Positions 1 to 8,207 of a stretch of DNA of 33,791 nt are shown piece after piece. The position numbers were made by a program, and so were the translations under genes. This stretch comes from RBC101 sp052387735 (GTDB taxonomy: Bacteria > Gemmatimonadota > Gemmatimonadetes > Gemmatimonadales > Gemmatimonadaceae), in NCBI GenBank assembly GCA_052387735.1, contig JBQTIW010000276.1:1-33791 (forward strand), written 5' to 3'. A model generated the notes under the pieces. It searched no databases, was not told where the DNA came from, and was given only the letters and a program-made list of their open reading frames with translations. Every line of letters starts with the position of its first letter. The first letter of the stretch is position 1.

Positions 1-1
1 G

Positions 2-289
2 CAGACACTCGGCGGCGTGGCCGGCGGCCTGCTGGGCGGACTGTTAGGCGGAGCGGCCGGCATCGCCGTAGGAGCCGCGATCACCTTTGCGTCGACGTAC
101 GCCCTTGGCCACGTGGCTGAGCAGTACTACGCGCAGGGCCGACAGTTGAGCGCCGGTGACCTCAAGGCGCTCTTCACCCGATTTCAGGGAGAGGCCAACG
201 ACCTCTACCCTCGGGTCGAGCAGCGCATCCGCGACCTCGCGTCGGGCAACGGCTTCGATTCCGTGCTGCGGACGATCCGCGGGACGTGA
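2..289 (+). CDS. C-terminal fragment of a DUF697-type membrane protein (5' end outside window)
   Basis: The frame is open from the first bases of the window, so the gene starts upstream; the GTG at 17 is probably internal. The visible 95 residues begin with a Gly/Ala-rich hydrophobic segment (LLGGLLGGAAGIAVGAA), followed by TYALGHVAEQYYAQG, LSAGDLKALF and an amphipathic tail. That order matches the end of DUF697 domains, found in YcjF-like membrane proteins and at the C-terminus of some membrane-associated GTPases. Nothing catalytic is visible, so I cannot tell whether a GTPase domain lies upstream. The role is inferred only as membrane-associated. Confidence in DUF697 is moderate and in coding status high. 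Confidence 0.65.
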   Translation, partial: QTLGGVAGGLLGGLLGGAAGIAVGAAITFASTYALGHVAEQYYAQGRQLSAGDLKALFTRFQGEANDLYPRVEQRIRDLASGNGFDSVLRTIRGT

Positions 290-310
290 GAAGGACCTGC
301 CGGCAGCGCG

Positions 311-328
311 CTCGTGCGAAAGCAGGAG
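311..328. repeat. GAAA-loop hairpin, copy 1 of a REP-like element
   Basis: CTCGTGC-GAAA-GCAGGAG forms a 7-bp stem with one mismatch and a GNRA-type loop. It lies just downstream of the DUF697 gene. The same loop and right arm recur at 24774-24791, downstream of msrA. The shared 13-mer GCGAAAGCAGGAG suggests a dispersed REP-like or terminator-like element. Confidence 0.45.
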
Positions 329-426
329 CGGCGTGCCGCCGAGTTATGCCGGAGAGAAGCATCGCCCCGTTCCGCCGTTGAGTTGCGAGGGACAACATTC
401 ATGGATCCTTCATCGGAGCCTCATTG

Positions 427-1263
427 ATGCGCGTACGTCGAACCGCAGCAGTCGTGGGCGGTCTGCTGAGTGTCGTCGCGGCACCCGCAACCGGGCAGTC
501 GGTGCAGTATCGCTCACCGGCCGGTGTCGAGTACCGATCACAACCCGACACCGGCCCGAGCACCCGTGCGGAGCAAGCACTCGCCGCGAATCCCAACAGC
601 GTGGACGCGATCCTCGCGCTCGGCGCCGCGCAGTCCGGCGCTCGCCAGTTCCGGGAGGCGATCGCCACGTACACGCGCGGCATCGGAATCGCTCCGCGCA
701 ACGCCGTTCTCTATCGATGGCGCGGTCACCGATACCTGTCGGTGCGGGAGAACGATCGCGCACTGGCCGATCTCAATCGCGGCGCGGCGATCGACAGCAA
801 TGTCTACGGGATCTGGTATCACCTCGGTGTCCTCCGCTACCTGAGAGGCGAGTTCGCCGACGCCGCCGCGGCATTCGCTCGGGGCCGTCCGATCGCGCCT
901 AACCCGGGGGAGCTGGCCGGGTCGTACGACTGGGGATGGATGTCGCTGCAGCGCGCCGGGCGGAAGGACGAAGCCAGTGCCCTGCTCGCAGCGATGCCCG
1001 ATTCGGTGCCGCGGGCCGCCGCTAATGCGTACTCGCAACGACTCAGGCTGTATCAGGGAACGATTCAGCCGGACGACGTGTTCACGCCCGCAGACACAAC
1101 GGACGTGGCGGTCGCGACGCTTTCGTATGGTCTTGGCAACTGGTACCTCCTGCGCGGCGACACCGCGAAGGCTCGCGAAGCGTTCCGCCGATCAATTGCC
1201 TCCGGCGGTTGGCCGGCATTCGGCTTCATGGCCTCCGAAGTCGAGCTGCGACGTCTAAGATAG
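427..1263 (+). CDS. secreted tetratricopeptide-repeat protein
   Basis: This 278-aa protein starts MRVRRTAAVVGGLLSVVAAPATGQ, a Sec signal peptide with likely cleavage near ATGQ, so it should act outside the cytoplasm. The rest is tandem helical repeats with TPR spacing (AEQALAANPNSVDAILALGA, FREAIATYTRGIGIAPRNAV, DRALADLNRGAAIDSNVYGI, then GLGNWYLLRGDTAKAREAFR near the end). This resembles NlpI-like or generic TPR scaffolds that bind other proteins. A TTG codon lies directly before the ATG at 427; I chose ATG because the signal peptide then begins with MRVRR. No catalytic motif is visible, and its partner is unknown. Confidence 0.8.
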   Translation: MRVRRTAAVVGGLLSVVAAPATGQSVQYRSPAGVEYRSQPDTGPSTRAEQALAANPNSVDAILALGAAQSGARQFREAIATYTRGIGIAPRNAVLYRWRGHRYLSVRENDRALADLNRGAAIDSNVYGIWYHLGVLRYLRGEFADAAAAFARGRPIAPNPGELAGSYDWGWMSLQRAGRKDEASALLAAMPDSVPRAAANAYSQRLRLYQGTIQPDDVFTPADTTDVAVATLSYGLGNWYLLRGDTAKAREAFRRSIASGGWPAFGFMASEVELRRLR

Positions 1264-1295
1264 TGGGACCTCCGTTCTCTATCCTCACCTCTCCA

Positions 1296-1817
1296 ATGAC
1301 CATCGCAACAGCTCCCGACCGGACCGAGGCAGCAGAGTACTACTTCAGGTATATCGAGCAGGTGCTGCGCGGCGGCGACATCACGCAGATACTGGAGGAA
1401 CAGCTCACCGAGACGACGGCCCTGCTCGGCGGCATCTCAGAGGAGCGTTCGCTCCCTCGCTACGCGTCGGACAAGTGGAACATTCGCGAGGTCGTGAACC
1501 ACATCAACGACACGGAGCGCATGTTTGCCTTCCGGGCACTCTGGTTCGCCCGCGGGTTCGATAGTCCGTTGCCGAGCTTCGATCAGAACATCGCCATCGT
1601 GGGCGCGCTGGCAGCTGAACGCTCGCTGCACACACACATCGAAGACTTTCGGGCTGTGCGCGCTGCGACCCTCACGCTGTTTCGGCACATGCCGGCGGAC
1701 GCCTGGGCGCGGCGTGGCGTTGCTAGCGGCAATACGTTCACTGTCCGTGCGCTCGCGTACATCGCGGCGGGACACGTTGCGCACCACGTGACGATCCTGC
1801 GAGAGCGCTATCTGTAG
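1296..1817 (+). CDS. DinB family metalloprotein
   Basis: The 173-aa protein has the DinB four-helix pattern. His69 sits in WNIREVVNHINDTERM, and His160, His163 and His164 lie in AAGHVAHHVTILRERYL; this is the usual three-histidine metal site of the DinB/DUF664 fold. In this family such sites support thiol transferase, dehalogenase or unknown activities, and substrates cannot be read from sequence. The start at 1296 (MTIATAPDRT) removes an unconvincing upstream extension and gives the normal family length. The stop codon shares one base with the GTG start of the methyltransferase, so the two are probably co-translated. Confidence 0.85.
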   Translation: MTIATAPDRTEAAEYYFRYIEQVLRGGDITQILEEQLTETTALLGGISEERSLPRYASDKWNIREVVNHINDTERMFAFRALWFARGFDSPLPSFDQNIAIVGALAAERSLHTHIEDFRAVRAATLTLFRHMPADAWARRGVASGNTFTVRALAYIAAGHVAHHVTILRERYL

Positions 1818-2602
1818 TGCTGTTCCACTTGCTGACCCAATGGTTTGCTCGGGTGTGGGGTGATCGCGAACACGAGCCGAGAGAGTGCGTGCAGCATCGA
1901 CGTCAGGCGGTCCCCTTCGATCCCGAGTTCTTCGCGCGCCGGGCCGCGGCTGGCAGCATTGTGACGCCAATCGCCGCCTTTCGGCACGCGTACGCAACCA
2001 ATCTCTGGGCCGGGCCCGAGTCGGTATCCGGTCCAGGCGCGAGCCTCGATCAGACCACGGTGATTCGCCGCCGGTTGCCGGAGCTCTGTCGCCACCTTGG
2101 CATCCGCACGTTGCTCGACCTTCCCTGCGGCGATTTTCACTGGATGGCGACCATCGATCTCGGTGCAGTGAACTACATCGGCGCGGACTTCCTTCCTGAA
2201 ATCATTGAGGAAAACACGCGGCGTTACGCACAGCCTCGGCGCGACTTTCGCATCCTCGATCTGCTCGCGTCGCCATTGCCGTCTGCAGACCTCTTGCTGT
2301 GCCGCGATTGCCTTGTTCATCTCTCGTTCGCCGACATCGCCCGTGCGATTGCCAACCTCCGTTCGACGCGCATCACGTATCTGCTGACGACGACGTTTCC
2401 GCAGCAGGAGACCAACGACGATATTCGTACCGGAGACTGGCGGCCGCTGAATCTGGAGGCAGCTCCCTTCCATTGGCCAAAGCCGCAGCAGCTGGTCGTC
2501 GAGGAGTGCACGGAGGCCAACGGCCTTTTCGCGGATAAGAGCCTCGGCTTGTGGCCGGTCGGGGCCATCCTGCGGTTGCTGCCCGACGATACGCAGGCAT
2601 GA
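1817..2602 (+). CDS. class I SAM-dependent methyltransferase
   Basis: This 261-aa protein carries a Rossmann methyltransferase core. Motif I is TLLDLPCGDF at about residues 98-107, the acidic end of strand 2 is NYIGADFLPEIIE, and the motif IV-like segment is LLLCRDCLVHLS. These residues bind S-adenosylmethionine in class I enzymes. The acceptor substrate is unknown. The GTG start overlaps the dinB-like stop by one base (TAGTG), which implies coupling. The N-terminal 60 residues, rich in Arg and aromatics, may help in substrate recognition. The similarity is to a general methyltransferase group, so no gene name is justified. Confidence 0.8.
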   Translation: MLFHLLTQWFARVWGDREHEPRECVQHRRQAVPFDPEFFARRAAAGSIVTPIAAFRHAYATNLWAGPESVSGPGASLDQTTVIRRRLPELCRHLGIRTLLDLPCGDFHWMATIDLGAVNYIGADFLPEIIEENTRRYAQPRRDFRILDLLASPLPSADLLLCRDCLVHLSFADIARAIANLRSTRITYLLTTTFPQQETNDDIRTGDWRPLNLEAAPFHWPKPQQLVVEECTEANGLFADKSLGLWPVGAILRLLPDDTQA

Positions 2603-2728
2603 CGTGAGCAGACGGAAGTTTGCTGGGCGGACCGGGACCGCTGATGCCTTAGAGCAGACCTGCGCGGGCCCCTCCGCATCAACCAGGGATGGTGGGCTAG
2701 CGAAGACCGATGTACATCGAGAGGCGTG

Positions 2729-3118
2729 ATGCTGCGAGACCGCGAGAGCCTGATGATCCTGATCGCCGGCCCGTACCGCTCGGGCACCGGCGACGATCCC
2801 GCGAAGATGCTGGCGAATGTTCGCCTGATGGAGAGCTACGCCCTGCCGCTCTTTCGCGCGGGTCACCTCCCCGTTGTGGGTGAGTGGCTCGCCCTCCCGC
2901 TCGTCGCGCTCGCCGGATCTCAGCGCATCGGAGACGACGCCTTCAACGAGGTATTTCACCCAATTGCGGAGCGACTGCTGGAAAGGTGTGACGGCATCCT
3001 TCGCATCGGCGGCCCGTCCGCCGGCGCCGACGCATTGATGGATTTCGCCCGTACGCGCGGCATTGCTGTTTTCCAGAGCCCTGCGGAGGTACCCGGCTGG
3101 ACGGAAGCATCATCGTGA
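2729..3118 (+). CDS. DUF4406-like nucleoside deoxyribosyltransferase-fold protein
   Basis: The protein is about 129 aa. It begins with the strand ILIAGPYRSG, followed by NVRLMESYALPLFRAGHLPVVGEWLALPL and a final SAGADALMDFARTRGIAVF. This is the layout of DUF4406 and related small nucleoside 2-deoxyribosyltransferase-like folds, where the AGPY turn and the GAD segment line the nucleotide pocket. The reaction is unproven. GAGAGG at 2719-2724 lies four bases before the ATG at 2729; GTG 2726 and ATG 2753 are alternatives. The gene stands alone, with 120-bp gaps on either side. Confidence 0.7.
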   Translation: MLRDRESLMILIAGPYRSGTGDDPAKMLANVRLMESYALPLFRAGHLPVVGEWLALPLVALAGSQRIGDDAFNEVFHPIAERLLERCDGILRIGGPSAGADALMDFARTRGIAVFQSPAEVPGWTEASS

Positions 3119-3192
3119 CCGATCGCCCCCCAACCCAGCGTTTGCCAGCCGGCCCCTTTGCAACATGGACGGGATGGGACGCCGGGAGTGAC

Positions 3193-3208
3193 TGAGACGG
3201 GCGTCTCA
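3193..3208. promoter_or_regulatory. 7-bp-arm palindrome upstream of the Smr gene
   Basis: TGAGACG-GG-CGTCTCA is a perfect inverted repeat with a two-base centre, ending 27 bases before the Smr ATG. Its size and position suit a dimeric regulator operator. No known regulator consensus was recognised. Confidence 0.35.
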
Positions 3209-3235
3209 TGACCTCACACACGTTCAACCGATTCA

Positions 3236-3553
3236 ATGGCCCGACGCCGTCCGACCAGGGAACCACCGGTCAATCCGTTCGATCGCCTCGACGGACCGGT
3301 TACGCAGACGCTCGACCTGCACGGCGCAGGAGCAGCCGAGGCACGCACGATCGTGAAGCGATTCATTGAAACGGCGGCGCGGCACAGTCCCGGAGCGCTC
3401 GTGCACGTGATCACCGGCAAAGGGCGCGGATCTGCCGGTGGCGCGGTGCTGAAACCCGTCGTGCGAGGGCTGCTCGCCGGCGACCTCGCCCGCCTAACCG
3501 TCGAGTGGGCGCTCGATGCCGACGGCGGCGGGTTCCTGGTGCGGTTGCGCTGA
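3236..3553 (+). CDS. Smr-domain protein (putative endonuclease domain)
   Basis: This 105-aa protein is essentially a stand-alone Smr domain. LDLHGAGAAEARTIVKRFI supplies the conserved LDLHG motif, and HVITGKGRGSAGGAVLKPVV supplies the TGKG-GS-G loop seen at the C-terminus of MutS2 and in stand-alone Smr proteins, which can nick DNA or cleave RNA. Upstream there are only about 25 basic or proline-rich residues, so the MutS2 ATPase part is absent. A palindrome precedes the gene and a nested hairpin overlaps its stop codon. The target nucleic acid is unknown. Confidence 0.85.
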   Translation: MARRRPTREPPVNPFDRLDGPVTQTLDLHGAGAAEARTIVKRFIETAARHSPGALVHVITGKGRGSAGGAVLKPVVRGLLAGDLARLTVEWALDADGGGFLVRLR

Positions 3554-3574
3554 CCCTCATTTTGAGAGCGCAAC
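3544..3574. terminator. nested hairpin between convergent genes (candidate bidirectional terminator)
   Basis: GTTGCGCT (3544-3551) pairs perfectly with AGCGCAAC (3567-3574), and an inner CTC-attTT-GAG stem lies in the loop. The structure overlaps the smr stop and sits between the convergent smr and UPF0182 genes. There is no long T tract, so termination is inferred from position and structure. Confidence 0.45.
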
Positions 3575-3638
3575 CTCCGGTCGCGTCGAGTTCCTGCGCC
3601 GCGCGCGGCACGAAGAAGGCCTGCGCCAGGCGTGGCTT

Positions 3639-6356
3639 CTACCGGCTGCCTGACGCCATGCGCTCCAGCAGCTCGCCTAACTGACGCAGCTCCTCACCGT
3701 AGCGCGCCCAGTCCCCTTCCCGCTGCGCCTCGATCGCCGCCTGATACCGGCGCCGTGCCTCGGTGATCAGGTTCTGAAACGCCGGATCCGCGGCCGACGG
3801 TGTCGCCCCGGCATCAGCGGCCACCTGTGTCTGTGCCTGTGCGCCGGCCGCCCCGCCGAACAGCGCCGCGAGCCCGGCCTCGAGCGTCTCTCGCATGACG
3901 ACCTGATTCTGGTAGGCAACGACCACCCGTTTGAGCTCGGGAATGCGTCCGCCCTCCGACTGCAGGTATAGCGGCTGCACGTACAGCAGGGCCGCGTCGA
4001 TCGGAATCACGAGCAGATCGCCGCGAATCACCTGCGACCCGCGTTGATCCCATAACGACACCTGCCGCGCGATCTCCGTGTCCTGGTTGATACGGTTCTC
4101 GATCTGGCGCGGACCGAACACGAGACTCTGCCTCGGCAGGCGATAGACGCGCAGCTTGCCGTAGTTGGCGCCGTCGTTTCGCGCCACCATCCATGCTGCA
4201 AGATTGTCTTTGCCCCGGGGCGTGAATGGCGCCATGTAGATGTACTCCGCCGCCGACTCGTCCGGCAGACGCATCACGATGTGCCGCATGAATGGCACGG
4301 ACCCATCTTCACGAGTCACGACCGGAATCTGCCACTGGTCTTCCCGGTGATAGAAGTCTTCCGGCTTGTCCATGTGGTACGTGGTGTACAGCCCCGCCTG
4401 TGCCCGGTACAGCTCGTCGGGGTACCGGATGTGCGCCCGCAGATCGGCCGGCATGCTGTCGAGCGGGACCAGGATGCCGGGGAACACCTTGCCCCAGGTG
4501 CGCACGAGCGCATCGTCGGGCGCGGAGACGTAGGCCGTCAGCGTTCCATCGTACGCATCGATCACGACCTTCACCGAGTTCCGCATGTACGTCGCACCCT
4601 CGGGAGTTCGGAACGAGTACGGATACCGGCTCGTGGTGGTGTAGGCATCCTGCATCCACTTGAGCGTCCCGTCGCTCGCGACCACGAGATAGGGATCGCG
4701 ATCGAGCTGCAGGAACGGGAGCGCCTTGCGCACCCGTTGTGTGATGTTGCGGTTGTACAGGACGCGGCTCTCACTCGTGATATCCCCGGACAGCAGGACC
4801 TTGAGGGATCCGAAGTGCATGGCGAGGATCATGCGCCTGAAGATGTTCCCCACCGGCACCCCGCCCGACCCCTTGTACTCGGAGTACACGTTGGCGTCAC
4901 CCGCAGGATAGTCGAACTCCCGTTGCCGAGTGCGGACGAAGACGAACGGATCCGTCAGCTCTCCGTAGTAGATCTGCGGCCGCGTCACGCGGACCGAGAC
5001 GGTCGACGCCGGTGGCAGGTCCTTGACGAACAGTACCGGCAAGCCCTGGGTTGTCACCTGGTTGACGGGGCTCATCGTGAGCCCCATGCCATGCGTGAAC
5101 GTCAGGTGTTCGTTGATGAAGGTGCGCGTTGGCAGCGAGGCCGCGTTGAGCTCGCGCGGGGAGAGGAGCACCTGGCGATACTTCCCATCGATCCAGTAGC
5201 GGTCGTCGTCGACCGCCACGAAGTCATAGTACGTCCGGATCTCCTGGAGCTGGCCAAAGGTGCGCAGCAACGGCGCACGATCCCAGAGCCGGACGTTGTC
5301 GATCGTTGGACCATTGGCCCGGAGACTGGCCAGCGTGAGGCTGGCCTCCCCCTCCAGATCGCGTGTCTCCACGCTATCGAGCCCCCAGGCCTGACGCGTG
5401 GCCAGGATGTGGTGCGTCAGATATGGTGTTTCGCGGGTCAGTTCGGTCGGCGCCACGACGAACTTCTGCATGAAGGCGGGAAACGCCCCGCGCCCGAGGA
5501 TGCTGACGACCGCGTACCCGCCAATGCCCAGGAAGCCATACCAGCCGAGCTGCCGTCGTATTCCGCCAACGACGACGAGCGCCGCCGCGAGAATTGCCGC
5601 CACGGCCGACACCCGCATCGCGGGCAGGGTGGCGTGAAGATCGGTATAGCTCGCCCCGATCAACGGACCGGTGGACGAAAAGAGCAGACCCGGGATGTCG
5701 ACGAACCACAGGCTCAGCGCCGTGAGGACGAACGATATCGCGAGCAGGACCGAGAGGTGACGCCCCGCCGTCGGCTCGATGCGCAACTGCTGCGGCCGCA
5801 CGACGATGTCTCCACGCAGAAAATAAACGGGGACGACCAGCAAAACACTCAGTACCGCAAGCGTCGACAGCATCGACAACAGCATCCCGACCGCTGGAAG
5901 CGTGAACACGTAGAAGCCCACGTCGCGACCAAAGATCGGATCGGAGATCCCAAACGGTGTCTGCTGGGTAAAGAGGAGCAGCCGATCCCATGCCGCCGAG
6001 CTGCCGAGGCCGAAGAACACGGCCACCGCGATCGCGATCGGTCGGGAAAGACGGCGGATGCCCGCCGTGAGGTCCACCTTCTGCTCGGTGTTTCCGACCT
6101 GGATCGCAAACGGCTCAGGAATCGCGCCGCGTTGTGCGAACCGCAGGTTGCCGTACAGCACCGCCGCGACCGCCAGTCCGACACCGAAGAAGAGAGCGAT
6201 CCGAGTGGCCAGCTCTCGAACAAAGACCACCTGGTAGCCGATTTCCTGGAACCACCAGAAGTCGGCGTAGAAACCACTGAACAGGGGCACGGACAGCAAC
6301 GCCACAACAACGGCCGTGATCGCCGCGATGGGGGCTGTTTTGCGAGTCAGGGGCAA
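3639..6356 (-). CDS. UPF0182 family large membrane protein
   Basis: The 905-aa protein matches UPF0182 in length and layout. It starts with a hydrophobic segment ending in SGFYADFWWFQEIGYQVVF, equivalent to the family's aromatic YTDWLWFQ-like motif, and has about seven membrane spans within the first 300 residues. A long extracytoplasmic region follows with segments such as LTFTHGMGLTMSPVNQV and PEDFYHREDQWQIP. The C-terminus is Ala/Gln-rich and then charged (YQAAIEAQREGDWARYGEEL). UPF0182 proteins occur in actinobacteria, cyanobacteria and related groups, and their function is unknown. The start is a TTG with no clear ribosome site; no better ATG or GTG was found before the first membrane span. 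Confidence 0.9.
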   Translation of the reverse strand: MPLTRKTAPIAAITAVVVALLSVPLFSGFYADFWWFQEIGYQVVFVRELATRIALFFGVGLAVAAVLYGNLRFAQRGAIPEPFAIQVGNTEQKVDLTAGIRRLSRPIAIAVAVFFGLGSSAAWDRLLLFTQQTPFGISDPIFGRDVGFYVFTLPAVGMLLSMLSTLAVLSVLLVVPVYFLRGDIVVRPQQLRIEPTAGRHLSVLLAISFVLTALSLWFVDIPGLLFSSTGPLIGASYTDLHATLPAMRVSAVAAILAAALVVVGGIRRQLGWYGFLGIGGYAVVSILGRGAFPAFMQKFVVAPTELTRETPYLTHHILATRQAWGLDSVETRDLEGEASLTLASLRANGPTIDNVRLWDRAPLLRTFGQLQEIRTYYDFVAVDDDRYWIDGKYRQVLLSPRELNAASLPTRTFINEHLTFTHGMGLTMSPVNQVTTQGLPVLFVKDLPPASTVSVRVTRPQIYYGELTDPFVFVRTRQREFDYPAGDANVYSEYKGSGGVPVGNIFRRMILAMHFGSLKVLLSGDITSESRVLYNRNITQRVRKALPFLQLDRDPYLVVASDGTLKWMQDAYTTTSRYPYSFRTPEGATYMRNSVKVVIDAYDGTLTAYVSAPDDALVRTWGKVFPGILVPLDSMPADLRAHIRYPDELYRAQAGLYTTYHMDKPEDFYHREDQWQIPVVTREDGSVPFMRHIVMRLPDESAAEYIYMAPFTPRGKDNLAAWMVARNDGANYGKLRVYRLPRQSLVFGPRQIENRINQDTEIARQVSLWDQRGSQVIRGDLLVIPIDAALLYVQPLYLQSEGGRIPELKRVVVAYQNQVVMRETLEAGLAALFGGAAGAQAQTQVAADAGATPSAADPAFQNLITEARRRYQAAIEAQREGDWARYGEELRQLGELLERMASGSR

Positions 6357-6667
6357 GGGAGCGTGGGAATTACAGGACGCGATCGGAGTAGCTCGGCTAT
6401 GTAAGAAGTAACGCCCGGAGCCTGGGGGCGATAGGTAGACCGCGATGGGCGATCATCGGGGATGCACGATAGGCGATCTGATAGTGCCGGGGGGCGTTGG
6501 TGCGGTGGACATGCGTAGCGGGGGAAGGGGGCGACCGACCATGACCGCCTATCGGCTCTCGCCTACCGCCTACCGCCTGGCGCCCGCCGTCCAATTGGTG
6601 ACGCATCTGACAGCGCCGAAGTACATTCATGGCGTAACCCTCTGTGCTAACCACAGGAGGCTCATCC
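6357..6667. repeat. 311-bp gap with periodic short-word tracts and a long inverted repeat
   Basis: No gene is supported here. The left part repeats GCGAT-like words (about 6430-6480) and the right part repeats CGCCTAYCG-like words (about 6545-6580). The two parts are reverse complements: CGATAGGCG at 6467-6475 matches CGCCTATCG at 6546-6554. The bactofilin promoter must lie in the 3' part, but no confident -35/-10 pair was found. Confidence 0.6.
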
Positions 6668-7168
6668 ATGGCACTTTGGAAGGAACAGGTCGCGCCGAGA
6701 AAGGACTCGGCCCCGATCGCAGCCGAACCCAGCTTCAAGAAAGAAGACACCTCTCCCCCCGAACTCCCCGTGAGCTACGATCCGCCCCGGCGCTCGGCGG
6801 CGCCCCGAGAAGCGAAGGAGTCGGTGATCGGCTCTGACCTCACCATCGAAGGCAAGATCGACGGCGCCGGACATGTCCGGATCGCAGGTCGCTTCAAAGG
6901 TGACGTGAACGTCGAAGGAAATCTCACCATCGAACAGGGAGCAAAAGTCACGGGCGGCGTGAAGGCCAATTCCGTCGTCATCGGCGGCGAGTTGGACGGC
7001 AATATCGTCGATGCCGCGCGGGTGGAACTGCTGGAATCGGGGGTCCTCAATGGAGATCTCAAGGCAGGATCGTTGACCGTTGCCGCGGGGTCGCGGATGC
7101 GTGGCCGCGCGGAGTTCGGGTGGGAGAACGGCAAGGCCGCCGGAGACGGAGACCGCGGCTCCCTATGA
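6668..7168 (+). CDS. bactofilin family cytoskeletal protein
   Basis: This 166-aa protein has a disordered, Pro/Lys-rich N-terminus of about 55 residues, then a right-handed beta-helix repeat: SVIGSDLTIEGKIDGAGHV, RIAGRFKGDVNVEGNLTIE, GAKVTGGVKANSVVIGGEL and further rungs. This is the bactofilin (DUF583) core, which polymerises without nucleotide and organises cell-wall or division proteins at the membrane. AGGAGG at 6655-6660 lies seven bases before ATG 6668, fixing the start. The stop overlaps the ATG of the zinc-ribbon gene (ATGA), so the two proteins are probably made in fixed ratio. Confidence 0.9.
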   Translation: MALWKEQVAPRKDSAPIAAEPSFKKEDTSPPELPVSYDPPRRSAAPREAKESVIGSDLTIEGKIDGAGHVRIAGRFKGDVNVEGNLTIEQGAKVTGGVKANSVVIGGELDGNIVDAARVELLESGVLNGDLKAGSLTVAAGSRMRGRAEFGWENGKAAGDGDRGSL

Positions 7169-7530
7169 GCAACGGGCGTGAGGCCGTTGCCGGCGCAACG
7201 CGCATCTGTCCTCACTGCAGGGCGAAGATTCTGGAAAGCGCGAGCGTATGTCCGGGGTGCAAGCATCACCTCCGTTTTGATCCCGGCGCAGCCGCGCGAG
7301 CGATCCCGAGCCTAACGCCCCTTCGCGTGGAAGGTCGCATCCACCATCCACCGGACGGCGACCCATGGGAGTATTCCGTGGTGATGTCGATCCGGAACGA
7401 GAAGGGGGAAGAGGTGTCCCGGCAGGTCGTCGGGGTTGGCGCGCTTCAACCGCACGAGGAGCGCACGTTTACCGTCTCGGTCGAGATGTTCACTCCGGTC
7501 GCGGCGAAGAGCTCCATCAAGGGCCGCTGA
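7165..7530 (+). CDS. zinc-ribbon protein coupled to bactofilin
   Basis: The 121-aa protein has a zinc ribbon at its N-terminus, with CPHC (ICPHCRAKI) and CPGC (VCPGCKHHL) knuckles about 16 residues apart. A beta-rich domain follows (VEGRIHHPPDGDPWEYSVVM, EERTFTVSVEMFTPV) that looks like a small immunoglobulin-like or FxLYD-like sandwich. The start overlaps the bactofilin stop in an ATGA junction. No catalytic residues are seen, so a binding or assembly role next to the bactofilin filament is a reasonable inference. The family was not named with confidence. Confidence 0.75.
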   Translation: MSNGREAVAGATRICPHCRAKILESASVCPGCKHHLRFDPGAAARAIPSLTPLRVEGRIHHPPDGDPWEYSVVMSIRNEKGEEVSRQVVGVGALQPHEERTFTVSVEMFTPVAAKSSIKGR

Positions 7531-7605
7531 GGGGCGAACGGGTCACCGGCAAACCGGTAAGCGGGCAAGCGGGTGAACACATAACCGGTAGGCCAGAGCA
7601 TACGC
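7531..7605. repeat. periodic GGGCAAGCGGGTGAAC-type tract
   Basis: Between the zinc-ribbon and lipoprotein genes lie degenerate repeats of CGGGY/GAAC/CAAG words, for example AAGCGGGCAAGCGGGTGAAC. The same word family occurs at 29757-29815 and, reversed, at 31543-31596. Confidence 0.5.
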
Positions 7606-7646
7606 GGGGTGACGAGGGGCGGGCGATTCGTGCATGTTTGGCACTC

Positions 7647-8207
7647 ATGAGCCTCTCTGCCAGCGCCCGCGGCCTCTCCCTGTTGCTGCTTTCGGTGTGT
7701 GGAGTCACCGGCTGTCGGACTGACCAGAACACGGGAGCCGGGAGAGGCGAGACAGCGGGTGGTCTTCCCGAAGTAGTCGCCAATGACAATCGAGTCGCGG
7801 CGGGCCGGTTGGTCGGCGACACGCTGCTGATCGAGCTCGAGGCAAGGCGCGGTCGATGGTTCCTCGCGGGCCGCGGCGACTCGTCGATCCACAACGCGAT
7901 GAACGGGCGGCTCCCCACCGATACGCTCCGCCTGGAGGCCGGCGTGCCTAACCGGCTCCGCTTGATCAACATCACGGCGATGGACGAGATCGACGGCGAG
8001 TTGAAGCTCGGCGGGGCGCAGGTCCGCTGGAGGCGCGTGGCGCGCGACGGTGCAGACCTGGTCGCGGCGCGGCGCACCGTCGGTCCGGCACACTATCATA
8101 TGGGCCCGGCGGAGACGCTCGACGTCGAGATCACGGCCGCACGAGGGCGCGGGGATCTCGCGGTGCGCACGTATAACACCTTCGTGGTGCCGGTTGTGGT
8201 GCGTTAG
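7647..8207 (+). CDS. lipoprotein with a single multicopper-oxidase-like cupredoxin domain
   Basis: The 186-aa protein starts MSLSASARGLSLLLLSVCG and has the lipobox VTGC, so it should be lipid-anchored. The mature part contains IHNAMNGRLPTDTLRLEAG, NRLRLINIT, VRWRRVARDGADLVAARRTV and an AHYHMGPAETLDVEIT segment. The order (an RLRLINIT strand, then a KDGADL-like loop, then GPAETxDVE) is that of the second plastocyanin-like domain of multicopper oxidases. The full copper cluster is missing, since only a few histidines are present, so it is probably a structural or mono-domain relative and not an oxidase. The fold assignment is inference from pattern. Confidence 0.65.
   Translation: MSLSASARGLSLLLLSVCGVTGCRTDQNTGAGRGETAGGLPEVVANDNRVAAGRLVGDTLLIELEARRGRWFLAGRGDSSIHNAMNGRLPTDTLRLEAGVPNRLRLINITAMDEIDGELKLGGAQVRWRRVARDGADLVAARRTVGPAHYHMGPAETLDVEITAARGRGDLAVRTYNTFVVPVVVR

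Noticed and set aside
1808..2959. A 383-codon minus-strand frame across the methyltransferase and DUF4406 genes
   Set aside because: It covers two genes with clear motifs on the other strand and an intergenic gap, and has no domain itself.
4281..6404. A 707-codon open frame on the + strand opposite the UPF0182 gene
   Set aside because: It is antisense to a well-supported family gene, is very rich in Arg/His/Glu/Asp with no domain, and open antisense frames are common in GC-rich genes.
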